Shown in pieces: positions 29,384 through 38,110 of a stretch of DNA of 64,000 bases. Source of the DNA: Profundicola chukchiensis (GTDB taxonomy: Bacteria; Bacteroidota; Bacteroidia; Flavobacteriales; Weeksellaceae); the NCBI RefSeq assembly GCF_029664245.1, contig NZ_JANAIE010000008.1, positions 48,402 through 112,401 of the forward strand, written 5' to 3'. The translations under genes were made by a program, and so were the position numbers. How positions within the stretch are numbered: the stretch's first letter is position 1; each line of letters begins with the position of its first letter. The notes under the pieces are model-generated. The model was given only the letters and a program-made list of their open reading frames with translations, searched no databases and was not told the DNA's origin.

Positions 29384-29911
29384 ATGAACAATTCAAATGA
29401 TTTTAGACCGGATTACAATGGAAAGTATGTTTCCAGAGTTTTTAGAAACAGAGAAGAAGCAGATAGAGCATTCGCAGAGTTAGAATCGAGAGGATATACG
29501 AAAGATGAAATCAATGTTATGTTATCTGATAAAACCAGAGATACTCATTTCGGTGATAATGCCCATGATTCTGATTTAGGAGATAAAGTAGCAGAAAATG
29601 CTGGAACAGGATCAATGATTGGAGGAGGAATTGGAGCGGTAGTGGGTGCGATTGCAGCCATTGGTTCTAATGTGATTTTCCCAGGATTAGGTTTAGTTGT
29701 AGCAGGTCCTTTAGCTGCTGGATTAGCAGGAGCGGGTGCCGGTGCAGCTACTGGAGGTATTATAGGTGCGTTAACAGGTGCTGGAGTGCCAGAAGAGGAA
29801 GCCAACTTTTACAAAGATGAGGTGAAAGAGGGAGGAATCTACATGGGCTTCCAACCAAGAGATGAAGAAGAAGGCCGCGAGTTATATAATCGTTGGTATG
29901 ATGTTGATTAA
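29384..29911 (+). CDS. General stress protein 17M-like protein with glycine-rich membrane segment
   Basis: The N-terminal 50 residues (VSRVFRNREEADRAFAELESRGY, shown in part) match the GSP17M-like domain, with KDEINVMLSD after it. The middle is a long glycine/alanine zipper of the membrane-inserting type, about residues 65-130 (SMIGGGIGAVVGAI, GAGAGAATGGIIGAL), and the tail is acidic. These proteins are induced by general or osmotic stress in other bacteria; the molecular role is unknown. It begins a plus-strand stress cluster with its own terminator. Confidence 0.82.
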   Translation: MNNSNDFRPDYNGKYVSRVFRNREEADRAFAELESRGYTKDEINVMLSDKTRDTHFGDNAHDSDLGDKVAENAGTGSMIGGGIGAVVGAIAAIGSNVIFPGLGLVVAGPLAAGLAGAGAGAATGGIIGALTGAGVPEEEANFYKDEVKEGGIYMGFQPRDEEEGRELYNRWYDVD

Positions 29912-29934
29912 TTAATCAAACTATAATAAGAATT

Positions 29935-29968
29935 AAGGTCACTTTTAATAGAAGTGACCTTTTTTTTT
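29935..29968 (+). terminator. Terminator of the general stress protein gene
   Basis: The 10-bp stem AAGGTCACTT/AAGTGACCTT with a 6-base loop region is followed by eight T. Confidence 0.85.
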
Positions 29969-30176
29969 GTTAAAAATTAATAATTGCGCAGTGGTGCTTG
30001 TTTGTGGATTGGAATTTGATATCAATATGATTCAAAAATAATCATATCGTTTGTTTTAAACAGAGTTGAATGTGATATTTTAAATTTGGATTTTCGATAA
30101 GTTATAAGACTTAATATCTTAAATGCCGAATAATCAATTCTACTTATTTGCGTGCAAAATTTAAATTAAAACCTAA

Positions 30177-30788
30177 ATGTCAGAGAAAGTATCAGGTATA
30201 GATAATCAAAAAGAGGGAGGATCTCACGATACAGAGTCTAAGAAGTGTTATGATTCTGTTGACGAAGCAAAATTTAACTTTCAGCTTTTGAAAGATCGAC
30301 TATTGAATATAAATAATTGGCAATCTTATAGTGGTGAGATCACGACAAGTTTTCAATTGTTTGATGAGAAAGGCGAAGAATTAAAAACGATGGCGAAGCT
30401 TGGAGATTTCATTAGAATTGACATTCCTGGCCTGGGAAGTTTTGAAGGAGATGGATATGATTGGGTAAAAGTGACGAAGATTGATGAAAACCCATACGAG
30501 GATGATGAAAGATGTTTGATAGTTTGTGTGCCATCAGTGAATCCTACCGCAGAAAATGCTCAGGATATTGCTCATTTTTTTACCAATAAAGCTAGTTCAA
30601 ATTTTATTGTACGAAGAAAAGACAAATGTATTTATGCTGAAATTCACGGAAGAAATGAAGTAAGCAATTTAAAAACAGAAAATATTCCCGATAAAATTAG
30701 AAATGCTGTAGTTTCCATTATGAGTAGACTCGGAATTTCTAAAATACAATGGAAGAGCTTGGCAGAGGGATTATTAGATTATAAATAA
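30177..30788 (+). CDS. Uncharacterised 203-residue protein in the stress cluster
   Basis: I do not recognise this family. The protein is acidic and soluble, with no signal peptide or membrane segment. Visible parts are a His/Ser-rich start (EGGSHDTESKKC), an amphipathic block (FQLLKDRLLNINNWQSYSG), a compact beta-rich core (AKLGDFIRIDIPGLGSFEGDGYDWVKVTKID, in pieces), and a C-terminal helix pair (IRNAVVSIMSRLGISKIQWKSLAEGLLDYK, in pieces). It begins 389 bases after the stress protein start region's terminator and is followed by the DUF892 gene 14 bases later, so they are probably one operon. Confidence 0.7.
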   Translation: MSEKVSGIDNQKEGGSHDTESKKCYDSVDEAKFNFQLLKDRLLNINNWQSYSGEITTSFQLFDEKGEELKTMAKLGDFIRIDIPGLGSFEGDGYDWVKVTKIDENPYEDDERCLIVCVPSVNPTAENAQDIAHFFTNKASSNFIVRRKDKCIYAEIHGRNEVSNLKTENIPDKIRNAVVSIMSRLGISKIQWKSLAEGLLDYK

Positions 30789-30802
30789 CTAAAAATATTA
30801 TT

Positions 30803-31285
30803 ATGAAAAATTTACAAGAATTATTTGAGCACGAATTGAAGGATTTATATTCAGCTGAGAAGCAGTTGGTGGAAGCCTTGCCTAAAATGCATGATGCAGC
30901 GACTCACAAAGAATTAAAGAAAAGTTTTGCTGATCATTTAGAGCAAACAAAAGGACATAGAGATAAGGTGAAATCAATTTTAGATGATTTGGGAGTCAAT
31001 CCTGGAAGCACAAAATGTGATGGAATGGAAGGTCTCATCAAGGAAGGTGAAGCAGTGATTAAAGAAGACGCTCCATCGAATGTGAAAGATGCTGCCTTGA
31101 TTTCGGCGGCACAAAGAGTAGAGCATTACGAAATGGCTGGGTATGGAACCGCGTCTGAGTATGCAAGAGTTTTAGGTCATGAGAAGTATGCTAAAACATT
31201 AGAATCCATTCTAGCAGAGGAAACCAAAAGTGATAGACATTTAAATGGTTTAGCCCTGAAAGAAATTAACAAAAGCGCAATGTAA
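30803..31285 (+). CDS. DUF892 / YciE-YciF ferritin-like protein
   Basis: A 160-residue four-helix bundle. The start LQELFEHELKDLYSAEKQLVEALPKM (in parts) is the DUF892 signature, and EHYEMAGYGTASEYARVLG and LAEETKSDRHLN give the later Glu/His residues of a di-iron ferritin-like site. YciF-type proteins are stress-induced, and no enzyme activity is established. It lies 14 bases after the unknown gene at 30177 and before a terminator. Confidence 0.9.
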   Translation: MKNLQELFEHELKDLYSAEKQLVEALPKMHDAATHKELKKSFADHLEQTKGHRDKVKSILDDLGVNPGSTKCDGMEGLIKEGEAVIKEDAPSNVKDAALISAAQRVEHYEMAGYGTASEYARVLGHEKYAKTLESILAEETKSDRHLNGLALKEINKSAM

Positions 31286-31312
31286 TTGCTTAATTATAAA
31301 TGCAATAATAGG

Positions 31313-31354
31313 ATAATGGTTGTTTAATGATGTATTAATCAACCATTATTTTTT
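31313..31354 (+). terminator. Terminator after the DUF892 gene
   Basis: The 10-bp stem ATAATGGTTG/CAACCATTAT with a 17-base loop is followed by TTTTTT. Confidence 0.75.
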
Positions 31355-31377
31355 AATTCAACTTAAATTTAAATAAA

Positions 31378-31581
31378 ATGAAAGATATAAATCCCTCGTT
31401 GTTCGGGTGTGGTGGAATTATTACCTTGATAGGAATGGTTCTATTCCTGATTTTTAGAGATCAAATAGGAAGTAATATATTTCTAATTGGTGTAGTTATT
31501 ATGGTGTCTATAATTTTATTGTGGATTCTAGGTTATGCCTCGCGTTATTTTAGAAATAGAAACAATGGTGAAGACGCCTAA
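31378..31581 (+). CDS. Small two-helix membrane protein of unknown function
   Basis: A 67-residue protein with two hydrophobic helices (GGIITLIGMVLFLIF and IFLIGVVIMVSIILLWILGYA) separated by a short charged turn RDQIGSN, and a basic C-terminus. It has an ATG start. I infer a small stress-associated membrane protein only from its place between the DUF892 gene and topoisomerase gene. Its 3' end lies 9 bases from the convergent topoisomerase stop. Confidence 0.55.
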   Translation: MKDINPSLFGCGGIITLIGMVLFLIFRDQIGSNIFLIGVVIMVSIILLWILGYASRYFRNRNNGEDA

Positions 31582-31590
31582 ATTTTGAAA

Positions 31591-32577
31591 TTAATCCTCT
31601 AAACGATTTTTGAGCATTACTAAAACACCCAACTCTTCTTTAGATAAGTTCTCGCTTTTCTTTAATAGTTTGCTGATCTCTTTTTCAAAGTAAGCTAAAG
31701 TTTTTCCGTTTTCATATTCCTCAATAATTCTTGGATCTATATAAGAACTTCTTGCTACGGCGGGCGTATTTCCTAAACGCTCAGAAACTCTAGAAACTGC
31801 TTCTTTTATATTTTTATCCAAGGCTTTTTGGTCAGCTGCCTCCACAACTCCTAACTCATCTAGCGCCATTGCGGCAATCATGGTTCCTGCCCATGTTCTA
31901 AAATCCTTAGCAGAAAATTCTTCGCCCATAACTTCGTGGATGTAAGCATTCAAGTCTTCGCTTTTAACGTCAACCACATTCCCATCTTCATCTAGGTATT
32001 TAAATATTTCATAACCAGGCATAGCATCTATTTCCTTGACAATTTTGGCTAATTTCTTATCTATAATTTCTTTTTCTTGGTCTTGCCCAGATTTTCCACG
32101 ATATGAAAAGATCATTTTATCGCCTTCTATTTTTAAATGTTTACTACGTATAGTAGTTAATCCATAACTCATATTTTGCTTGGAATAAATTTCACTTCCA
32201 GGGCGGAAGAAAGCATTTTCTAATAACCGAACCATAGTAGCCAATACCTTTTCCCTTGTCATTTTACGTTTTCTCAAATGTTGGCCCGTTACTCTACGAC
32301 AGTGCTCTAATTGGTCGGCAAATGAAATAATTCTATCAAATTTCTCGGCTTCTTTTTGTTCTCTAAACTTAGGATTATAAATGTATTGTTTACGGTTTTT
32401 GTCATCTCGACCGGTTACTAATAAATCAGCTGATTTCTTTTCAGAAATTTCTACTTCCGTCCATGCTGGTGGAATAACCAAAGACTTGAACCATTCTTTG
32501 AGCTTAGGATCTGTTATAGTATTTCCCTTTTGATCCTGATAGCTAAAGCCTTTTCCGTGTTTTTTGCGATAATACAT
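31591..32577 (-). CDS. DNA topoisomerase IB (poxvirus/eukaryotic type)
   Basis: The enzyme relaxes supercoils by a reversible phosphotyrosine bond. The 328-residue chain has the N-terminal KEWFKSLVIPPAWTEV and GRDDKNRKQYIYNP blocks, a catalytic domain with TTIRSKHL, KDFRTWAGT (an Arg of the active site) and the nucleophile Tyr279 in RSSYIDP. The length fits bacterial topoisomerase IB. In Bacteroidota this enzyme is often near stress proteins such as those here. Confidence 0.93.
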   Translation of the reverse strand: MYYRKKHGKGFSYQDQKGNTITDPKLKEWFKSLVIPPAWTEVEISEKKSADLLVTGRDDKNRKQYIYNPKFREQKEAEKFDRIISFADQLEHCRRVTGQHLRKRKMTREKVLATMVRLLENAFFRPGSEIYSKQNMSYGLTTIRSKHLKIEGDKMIFSYRGKSGQDQEKEIIDKKLAKIVKEIDAMPGYEIFKYLDEDGNVVDVKSEDLNAYIHEVMGEEFSAKDFRTWAGTMIAAMALDELGVVEAADQKALDKNIKEAVSRVSERLGNTPAVARSSYIDPRIIEEYENGKTLAYFEKEISKLLKKSENLSKEELGVLVMLKNRLED

Positions 32578-32916
32578 AGGCGTAGTTAATTAATGAGCTG
32601 GTAATTTTATGATTATTAGCGTTTTGAGTTTTAATAATATTAGAACTAAGTAAAGGTAATGAACCTATTCAATTAATTTAGGCAAAAACCTTTCTATTTT
32701 TATCGAAATAGGAATAGAATTATCTAATTAATAAAATAATTAGTCAAGTTTTGTTAAAATAATAAATATTGGTTTGAGATGTTGCAAAAAGGCATTACAT
32801 TAGCTCTAAATTTGACAGAAAGCAATGTTGATGTTTTGTTTTAAAGATTATAGGACCTTTTTATCTTATAATAGTCAGATAGATAGTATTTGAATCATTT
32901 AAAAATGTAAAGATTT
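32578..32916. other. 339-base intergenic region upstream of the cbb3 operon
   Basis: AT-rich divergent spacer between topoisomerase IB (minus) and the oxidase operon (plus). I see no RNA gene, no clear FNR-type site (TTGATnnnnATCAA) and no perfect TAnnTTTG near the plus-strand start. The longest plus-strand reading frame I noticed is about 21 codons and looks like chance. Confidence 0.5.
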
Positions 32917-33132
32917 ATGCAGGATTTTGGATTAAACTTAATCGCCATTCTCTTTTTATTAGTCTTTCTCATCATGCTGGTTTGGCTGTTGGTGAGAGTA
33001 GGCAGTATTATAGAATTGGTAAAGTCTGAAAGAAATGAAAAAGTAGATGGAGTATGGGCGCAAAAGCAATTAGCAAATTTCACAGATGAAGAACTAGAAG
33101 AATTAAAACAACAATTAAATCTTAACTCATGA
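32917..33132 (+). CDS. Small membrane protein preceding ccoN
   Basis: This 71-residue protein has one hydrophobic helix (IAILFLLVFLIMLVWLLVRVG) and an acidic, Gln/Glu-rich C-terminal tail (DEELEELKQQLNLNS). Its TGA stop overlaps the ATG of ccoN (ATGA), so translation of the two is coupled. The position suggests an assembly or regulatory subunit of the oxidase, but it does not look like CcoS or CcoQ by motif. Family unknown. Confidence 0.65.
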   Translation: MQDFGLNLIAILFLLVFLIMLVWLLVRVGSIIELVKSERNEKVDGVWAQKQLANFTDEELEELKQQLNLNS

Positions 33133-34943
33133 AAAAGTTTTTAGGTTTATGGGCGCTTATCTTACCTATGTTGGTGAGTTTTGGGCAAGAAGTAGAAGTG
33201 AGTGATAATCCCCTAAAAGAAGGAGGAGTTATCATCACATTGATCTTACTAGGAATTCTTTTTGTGTTGTTACTGGTTTTGATATTCTTCAAAGTCAACC
33301 AATATCTCGTAATTCAAGAGAAGAAAATCAGTTATAGTAAAGCTGAAAAATTAATAAGTTATCTTAAATCTCTTCCTAAAGAGGATGCCAAGCAGCTCAT
33401 CAAGGGAATGATGCATAAGAAGACTTACAAAATTGAAAAAAATAAACTTCGAGGTAATGCAGAACCTAAGGATGTTTTAGGTTTATTATCTGTAGAACCA
33501 CCAAGTGTTCCGTTTTTTAGGTTTAAGAAGCCGAATCAAAGCAAAATTCCGGTTGAACCTAAGTTAAAGAAATTAGTTTTTGCCTATTTAATTTCGGCTA
33601 CATTCTGGCTATTGTTTGGTACTACGGTTGGTGAATATTTAGGAATTAAATTCGTTGCTCCAGAAGCTGATAGTTTAAGTTGGTTAAACTTTGGGCGATT
33701 ACGACCAGTTCACACCAATGCCGTTTTCTGGGGTTGGGGTTCACTGGGCATGTTAGGATTGGCCTATTTCTGTGTTCCAAGGGTAGGAAACAATCGACTC
33801 TTTAGTTATGCATTAGGTTGGTGGACGCTGATTTTAATTAATCTTACTGTTTTCTTTGGTAGCATCAGTCTTATGATGGGAATCAATAATGGAGGAGGAG
33901 AGTACCGCGAATATATTTGGCCTATTATGGGAATGATGATCGTAGGTGTTGCTCTAACATTGATTAATTTCTGGAAAACGATTGCCATGAGAAAAGCAGT
34001 AGAAATTTATATTTCTAACTGGTACATTGTGGCTGCGCTTATGTTCTTTATGACGATTGGATTGGTAGGTTATCTACCATTTTGGCAAAAAGGATTGGGT
34101 GAAACCATCGCACAAGGATATTATATGCACCAGGCCGTTGGGATGTGGTTTATGATGTTGACGTTAGGTCTGGTGTATTATTATTTACCATTTGCTTTAG
34201 ATAAACCTATATTCTCTTATAGTTTAGGGATTTTAGCATTTTGGTCACAAATTCTATTCTATACCTTAATCGGAACCCACCACTTTATATTTAGTTCAAT
34301 TCCGTGGTGGTTACAAACGGTGGCAATTTTTGGTAGTATTGGGATGATTATACCTGTTTTTGCGGGTACAACCAACTTCTTGATGACCTTTAAAAATGGT
34401 TGGTATAAATTAGCCTCAAGTTACGTCTTGCCCTTCTTCTTGGTGGGTATTGTATTTTACTTTACCGGATCATTACAAGGAACTGCTGAAGCATTTAGAA
34501 GTGCGAATTTAATTTGGCACTTTACAGACTTTACAGTGGCTCACTCACACATGACGATGTATGGAATTATTACTTTTTTCTTGTGGGCGAGCATGTATGC
34601 TATTATACCAAGGATTACACAGAAAGAAACCTCTAAAGCCTTTGTTGGAGTGCATTTCTGGTTAGCTTTTATTGGTTTGCTATTTTATATAGTTCCATTA
34701 ATGTACGGAAGTACACTAAAAGGATACTACTGGATGGAAAAACTTCCTTTCGTGGGTAGTTTAGAGTTGATGGCGCCTTATTGGTTATGGCGAGCGATTG
34801 GTGGTACGTTAATGTGGTTCTCACATTTTGTATTTGCATATAATCTATATCAAATGATGTTTGGAAGGGACAAAGTAGACGTTCCGAAATCAGTTGCGAA
34901 AGTTTTGCAGGAAGATGAAGTTCAAACTCAAAAATCACTTTAG
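33129..34943 (+). CDS. ccoN: cbb3-type cytochrome c oxidase subunit I with N-terminal extension
   Basis: Catalytic subunit of the high-affinity terminal oxidase. The core begins near residue 145. Heme and copper ligands are in place: His195 (LRPVHTN, low-spin heme b), His334 (YYMHQAVG), His384/His385 (IGTHHF) for CuB, and His472/His474 (VAHSHM) for hemes. Tyr378 stands six residues before His384, the place of the cbb3 His-linked tyrosine. Before the core is a 140-residue extension with a signal-like helix, a second helix (GVIITLILLGILFVLLLVLIF) and a Lys-rich soluble part. The gene overlaps the preceding small gene and is followed 2 bases later by the CcoO-type gene. Confidence 0.93.
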   Translation: MKKFLGLWALILPMLVSFGQEVEVSDNPLKEGGVIITLILLGILFVLLLVLIFFKVNQYLVIQEKKISYSKAEKLISYLKSLPKEDAKQLIKGMMHKKTYKIEKNKLRGNAEPKDVLGLLSVEPPSVPFFRFKKPNQSKIPVEPKLKKLVFAYLISATFWLLFGTTVGEYLGIKFVAPEADSLSWLNFGRLRPVHTNAVFWGWGSLGMLGLAYFCVPRVGNNRLFSYALGWWTLILINLTVFFGSISLMMGINNGGGEYREYIWPIMGMMIVGVALTLINFWKTIAMRKAVEIYISNWYIVAALMFFMTIGLVGYLPFWQKGLGETIAQGYYMHQAVGMWFMMLTLGLVYYYLPFALDKPIFSYSLGILAFWSQILFYTLIGTHHFIFSSIPWWLQTVAIFGSIGMIIPVFAGTTNFLMTFKNGWYKLASSYVLPFFLVGIVFYFTGSLQGTAEAFRSANLIWHFTDFTVAHSHMTMYGIITFFLWASMYAIIPRITQKETSKAFVGVHFWLAFIGLLFYIVPLMYGSTLKGYYWMEKLPFVGSLELMAPYWLWRAIGGTLMWFSHFVFAYNLYQMMFGRDKVDVPKSVAKVLQEDEVQTQKSL

Positions 34944-34945
34944 AA

Positions 34946-36040
34946 ATGGAATGGTATAACGATCATAATAAATTATTTTTAACTGCGATAGGTATGTTCT
35001 TGGTGTTAACATACTTTGTAGCAATACAACCGGCCATCTTAAATGAAGGCATCAATCAGCCTTTGCCGGGCGATAGTTTGTTGACAGAACAACAAATGAG
35101 AGGTAAGAAAATTTACATTGCCAATGGATGTGTGGCTTGTCACACCCAACAAGTTAGGAATGTGGATATGGATGCCGTATTTGGTAGCAGACCAAGTATT
35201 GCCGCGGATTATGCATTAATTACGAGAACAGACTTTTGGCGAAATACGGCTACTTTAATGGGGACCGAAAGAACAGGTCCAGATTTAACCGATGTAGGAA
35301 ATAGACAAGGAAGTTTAGAGTGGAATTTAACTCACTTATACAATCCACGTATTTTGGTGAAAGAATCCATTATGCCTTCTTTTCCATTCTTATTTATTAA
35401 GAAAACTTCACCAAAAGAAGGAGAAGTGGTAGTCAATGTGCCTGAAGAATATTTAAATGGTTATCAAGGAAAAGTGGTAGCGACTCAGGATGCTTTAGAT
35501 TTAGTTGCTTATTTGCAATCTTTAAAGCAAGTTCCTTTACCTGATGGAACACCTGATCCAGAATTCTTATATAAAATTGAAGAGTCTAAGAAAAACGCAG
35601 CTGCTGCCGGTGAAGGAGCTTTACCAGATGGAGCTATGTTATATCAAGCGCATTGTCAGTCTTGTCACCAAGCGAACGGAGAAGGATTGCCAGGAGCATT
35701 CCCGCCGCTTAAAGGAAGTCCAATTGTTACAGGAGAAAGTCCTGCGATTATTGTAGATATTATATTAAATGGATATACGGGTAGGGTAAGCGAAGGTTAT
35801 GGACCGATGCCAGGCATTGGTGGAACAGCTAATCTATCGGCCGCAGAAATAGCTGCTATTATGAACCACGAGAGAACAAGTTGGGGTAACAGCGCTTCTA
35901 CAGTTACAGAAGAGGAAGTTCAAAAGTGGATGGATCAATTAGAAGCTGGAGAATTACCATCTGCAGACGAAGCAGCGCCTGGTGGGGTTATTCAAGAAAC
36001 TGAAGCAAAGGTTGATAGCGCAAATGTTGATGTTTCATAA
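34946..36040 (+). CDS. ccoO: CcoO-type monoheme cytochrome c fused to a second cytochrome c domain
   Basis: The N-terminus is a single membrane anchor (NKLFLTAIGMFLVLTYFVAI). The CcoO part carries heme motif CVACH (Cys62, Cys65, His66) and ACHTQQVR, then TRTDFWRNTATLMGTERTGPDLT and PRILVKESIMPSFPFLF with the axial Met. A linker precedes a CcoP-like domain with CQSCH (Cys237, Cys240, His241) and GEGLPGAFPPLKGSP. Usual CcoO is about 200 residues and CcoP has two hemes; here 364 residues hold one of each type. It transfers electrons from soluble cytochrome c to CcoN in the periplasm. Confidence 0.9.
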   Translation: MEWYNDHNKLFLTAIGMFLVLTYFVAIQPAILNEGINQPLPGDSLLTEQQMRGKKIYIANGCVACHTQQVRNVDMDAVFGSRPSIAADYALITRTDFWRNTATLMGTERTGPDLTDVGNRQGSLEWNLTHLYNPRILVKESIMPSFPFLFIKKTSPKEGEVVVNVPEEYLNGYQGKVVATQDALDLVAYLQSLKQVPLPDGTPDPEFLYKIEESKKNAAAAGEGALPDGAMLYQAHCQSCHQANGEGLPGAFPPLKGSPIVTGESPAIIVDIILNGYTGRVSEGYGPMPGIGGTANLSAAEIAAIMNHERTSWGNSASTVTEEEVQKWMDQLEAGELPSADEAAPGGVIQETEAKVDSANVDVS

Positions 36041-36055
36041 TTAAAATTTAAAATC

Positions 36056-36319
36056 ATGATTAAGAAAATAAGTTATATAATTTTTATGCTTTTAGGTTAT
36101 GTTGCGATGGCATGTCCAGCATGTGAAAAGCAGCAACCTGAATTGCTAAAAGGAATCACACACGGAACAGGCCCAACAGGTGATAGTGATTATATTATCA
36201 TTACGGCAACGGCCATTATTGTATTAATCACTTTCATTTATTTCATTAAGTACACTTTCTTTCCAGGAGAGAAATCTACAAAGCATATTAAACGTAAAAT
36301 CTTGAACTATGGACAGTAA
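36056..36319 (+). CDS. Small membrane protein with CxxC motif in the cbb3 operon
   Basis: The 87-residue product has an N-terminal signal-like helix ending MACPACEKQQP, so a CxxC (CPAC) lies just after the membrane or cleavage site. A Gly-rich turn (THGTGPTGDSDY) and a second helix (IIITATAIIVLITFIYFIKY) follow, then a basic tail. Its two-helix size recalls CcoQ, but CcoQ has no CxxC. The motif could hold copper or act in thiol exchange during oxidase assembly. The next gene overlaps it by 11 bases. Confidence 0.6.
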   Translation: MIKKISYIIFMLLGYVAMACPACEKQQPELLKGITHGTGPTGDSDYIIITATAIIVLITFIYFIKYTFFPGEKSTKHIKRKILNYGQ

Positions 36320-36719
36320 TTGTAAAGTAATATTGTTTTTAGATGATTCAGAAATTCCGTTAGCGGAGCTAGTTGCGCCTACTCATTTTCAATTAAACAC
36401 AAATAAAATGGTGGATGGTGAGCATACGCTGAAGATCGTCAGTCAAGATTCGAGTGGCTTAGAAGGAATAGAAATTATACCTTTTACGGTGGCCAATGGT
36501 CCATCTATTTCAGTGGAAGGATTGCAGAAAAATGCAACGGTATTTGGTGAAGTTCCGATTATGATTAATGCCTATGTAAATAAAGGAAGTGAAACCTTCT
36601 TTCTTCAAGGAAGTGAAACCCCACAGAGTACGCCAACCTGGATATGGGTTATAATTATGCTTGTTTTAATTTTTGGCGTTTTTTATCTATTAAATTACTT
36701 TAATCCTGTTGATTTATAG
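36309..36719 (+). CDS. C-terminally anchored beta-domain protein in the cbb3 operon
   Basis: A 136-residue protein with an Ig-like beta domain (VILFLDDSEIPLAEL, VDGEHTLKIVSQDSSGLEGIEII, ISVEGLQKNATVFGEVPIMINAY, in pieces) and a C-terminal membrane helix (WIWVIIMLVLIFGVFYLLNYF). With no N-terminal signal, it would be tail-anchored. It overlaps the preceding gene by 11 bases and is last before a strong terminator, so it belongs to the oxidase operon. Function unknown. Confidence 0.6.
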   Translation: MDSNCKVILFLDDSEIPLAELVAPTHFQLNTNKMVDGEHTLKIVSQDSSGLEGIEIIPFTVANGPSISVEGLQKNATVFGEVPIMINAYVNKGSETFFLQGSETPQSTPTWIWVIIMLVLIFGVFYLLNYFNPVDL

Positions 36720-36745
36720 CTAAATTGATAAGTCCTTATTATCAG

Positions 36746-36785
36746 AAAGTTTCTTCGAGCATTTATGTGAGAAGGAACTTTTTTT
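36746..36785 (+). terminator. Terminator of the cbb3 operon
   Basis: The stem AAAGTTTCTTC/GAAGGAACTTT (one G:T pair) with a loop of about 17 bases is followed by a T run. Confidence 0.75.
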
Positions 36786-36861
36786 AGTTCAAATAAACTT
36801 TAAAAATGTTTTAGTCAGGTGCAATTGAGTTTTAGCTTATTTATAATGATAACAATTCTTT

Positions 36862-38064
36862 TTATCTATCAAAAGCAAAGATCTTGACATCATCATTTTC
36901 TTTTCCTAGGATGATATCGCGTAATAACTCGCCGGCAATCGTACTAAAAGTAATTCCATTTCCTCCAAATCCCAAAGCAAAGAGTCCTTGAGGTTTATTT
37001 TTAAATTTCCCGATATAGGGAAGTCCATCCTTAGTGCTTCCAAAAGTTCCTGCCCAAGAAAACTCTGGTACAAACTCATATTGTGGAAATAGCTTAGCAA
37101 AGTCCTTAGCTAGCTTTTTTGATTTTTCTTTTAAAGCTTCTTGTCTTCTCTGTGGATTATTGGTGTTTTCATCTCGTCCACCTAACATGATTCTGCGATC
37201 TGCTGTGGTGCGCATATATAAATAAGGTTCTTTTGTCTCCCAAATTAATGCGTTTTCGTGCCAAAATTCTTTAACGTCATCAAATTGTTCACTTACAATT
37301 GCCCAAGTTGAGTTTAGATCTACAATGTCTTTTGAAATAAAATCTACCACTTCATAACCTGTAGCATAAATCAACCATTCAGCTTGAATAGTATAACCAT
37401 CTGCAGTTTCGATTTTAACGCCGTCTTTTTTATGTTTAATATCAACAACTTCAGTTCTATCATAAATTTGTTGACCTTTTTTTAATGCATATTGCATACA
37501 TTGATGACAGAATTTATAAGCATCTATTTGTGCCGAATGTCGACTATATAATGCCGCAGGAAAATCTAAATCGAAATGTTTTTTTATTTTCTTCTGATCC
37601 CACAAATCAACATCAAATCCAGCGCTTTTATGCAATTCATATTCCTTTTCAATTAGGGCTACATCTTTTTTATAGCTTGCATAAAACAGCGTTGGATGAA
37701 CTTGATAATTATCGTGGCCAATGTCCTTAGAAATACTTTTAATTGTTTCAATGCTCTCCGCACATAGTTCATAGGCGCGTACGGCGTTTGATTCTCCCAC
37801 CTTTTCAATCAGACTCGATAAAGGTTCATCTATTTGATATTGCAATAGGGCAGTGGAGGCTGAGGTGCTTCCAAGACCAATGCTTCTTTTTTCTAGAAGA
37901 ATAAAATCAATTCCAGCTTTAGCAAGAAAATAGGCTTGAATGGCTCCAGTAATTCCGCCACCCAAAATAACTACTTGGGTTTTTCTATCTTTTTTAAGAG
38001 ACGAATAATTATAAGCTAAGCCATTTTTAATAAGCCAAAAGGGTAGACCCGTGTGTAAATCCAT
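36862..38064 (-). CDS. FAD-dependent oxidoreductase (DAO family)
   Basis: The 400-residue protein starts with a short lead then the FAD-binding GxGxxG motif in VVILGGGITGAIQAYFLAKAG, followed by the acidic Glu of LLEKRSIG. The DAO family C-terminal pattern is present: YIGKFKNKPQGLFALGFGGNGITFSTIAGEL (in parts). Such enzymes oxidise amino acids, sarcosine or glycerol-3-phosphate-like substrates; the substrate is not evident. It is encoded alone, divergent from the PA2169-type gene region. Confidence 0.85.
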   Translation of the reverse strand: MDLHTGLPFWLIKNGLAYNYSSLKKDRKTQVVILGGGITGAIQAYFLAKAGIDFILLEKRSIGLGSTSASTALLQYQIDEPLSSLIEKVGESNAVRAYELCAESIETIKSISKDIGHDNYQVHPTLFYASYKKDVALIEKEYELHKSAGFDVDLWDQKKIKKHFDLDFPAALYSRHSAQIDAYKFCHQCMQYALKKGQQIYDRTEVVDIKHKKDGVKIETADGYTIQAEWLIYATGYEVVDFISKDIVDLNSTWAIVSEQFDDVKEFWHENALIWETKEPYLYMRTTADRRIMLGGRDENTNNPQRRQEALKEKSKKLAKDFAKLFPQYEFVPEFSWAGTFGSTKDGLPYIGKFKNKPQGLFALGFGGNGITFSTIAGELLRDIILGKENDDVKIFAFDR

Positions 38065-38110
38065 ATAGTTTCATAATTAGAGGTTGAATAGAATCTATGT
38101 TATATTAGAA

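Noticed and set aside
32779..32844. Possible 21-codon open frame upstream of the cbb3 operon
   Set aside because: Too short, no ribosome-binding context or conservation visible, and AT-rich sequence gives many such frames.
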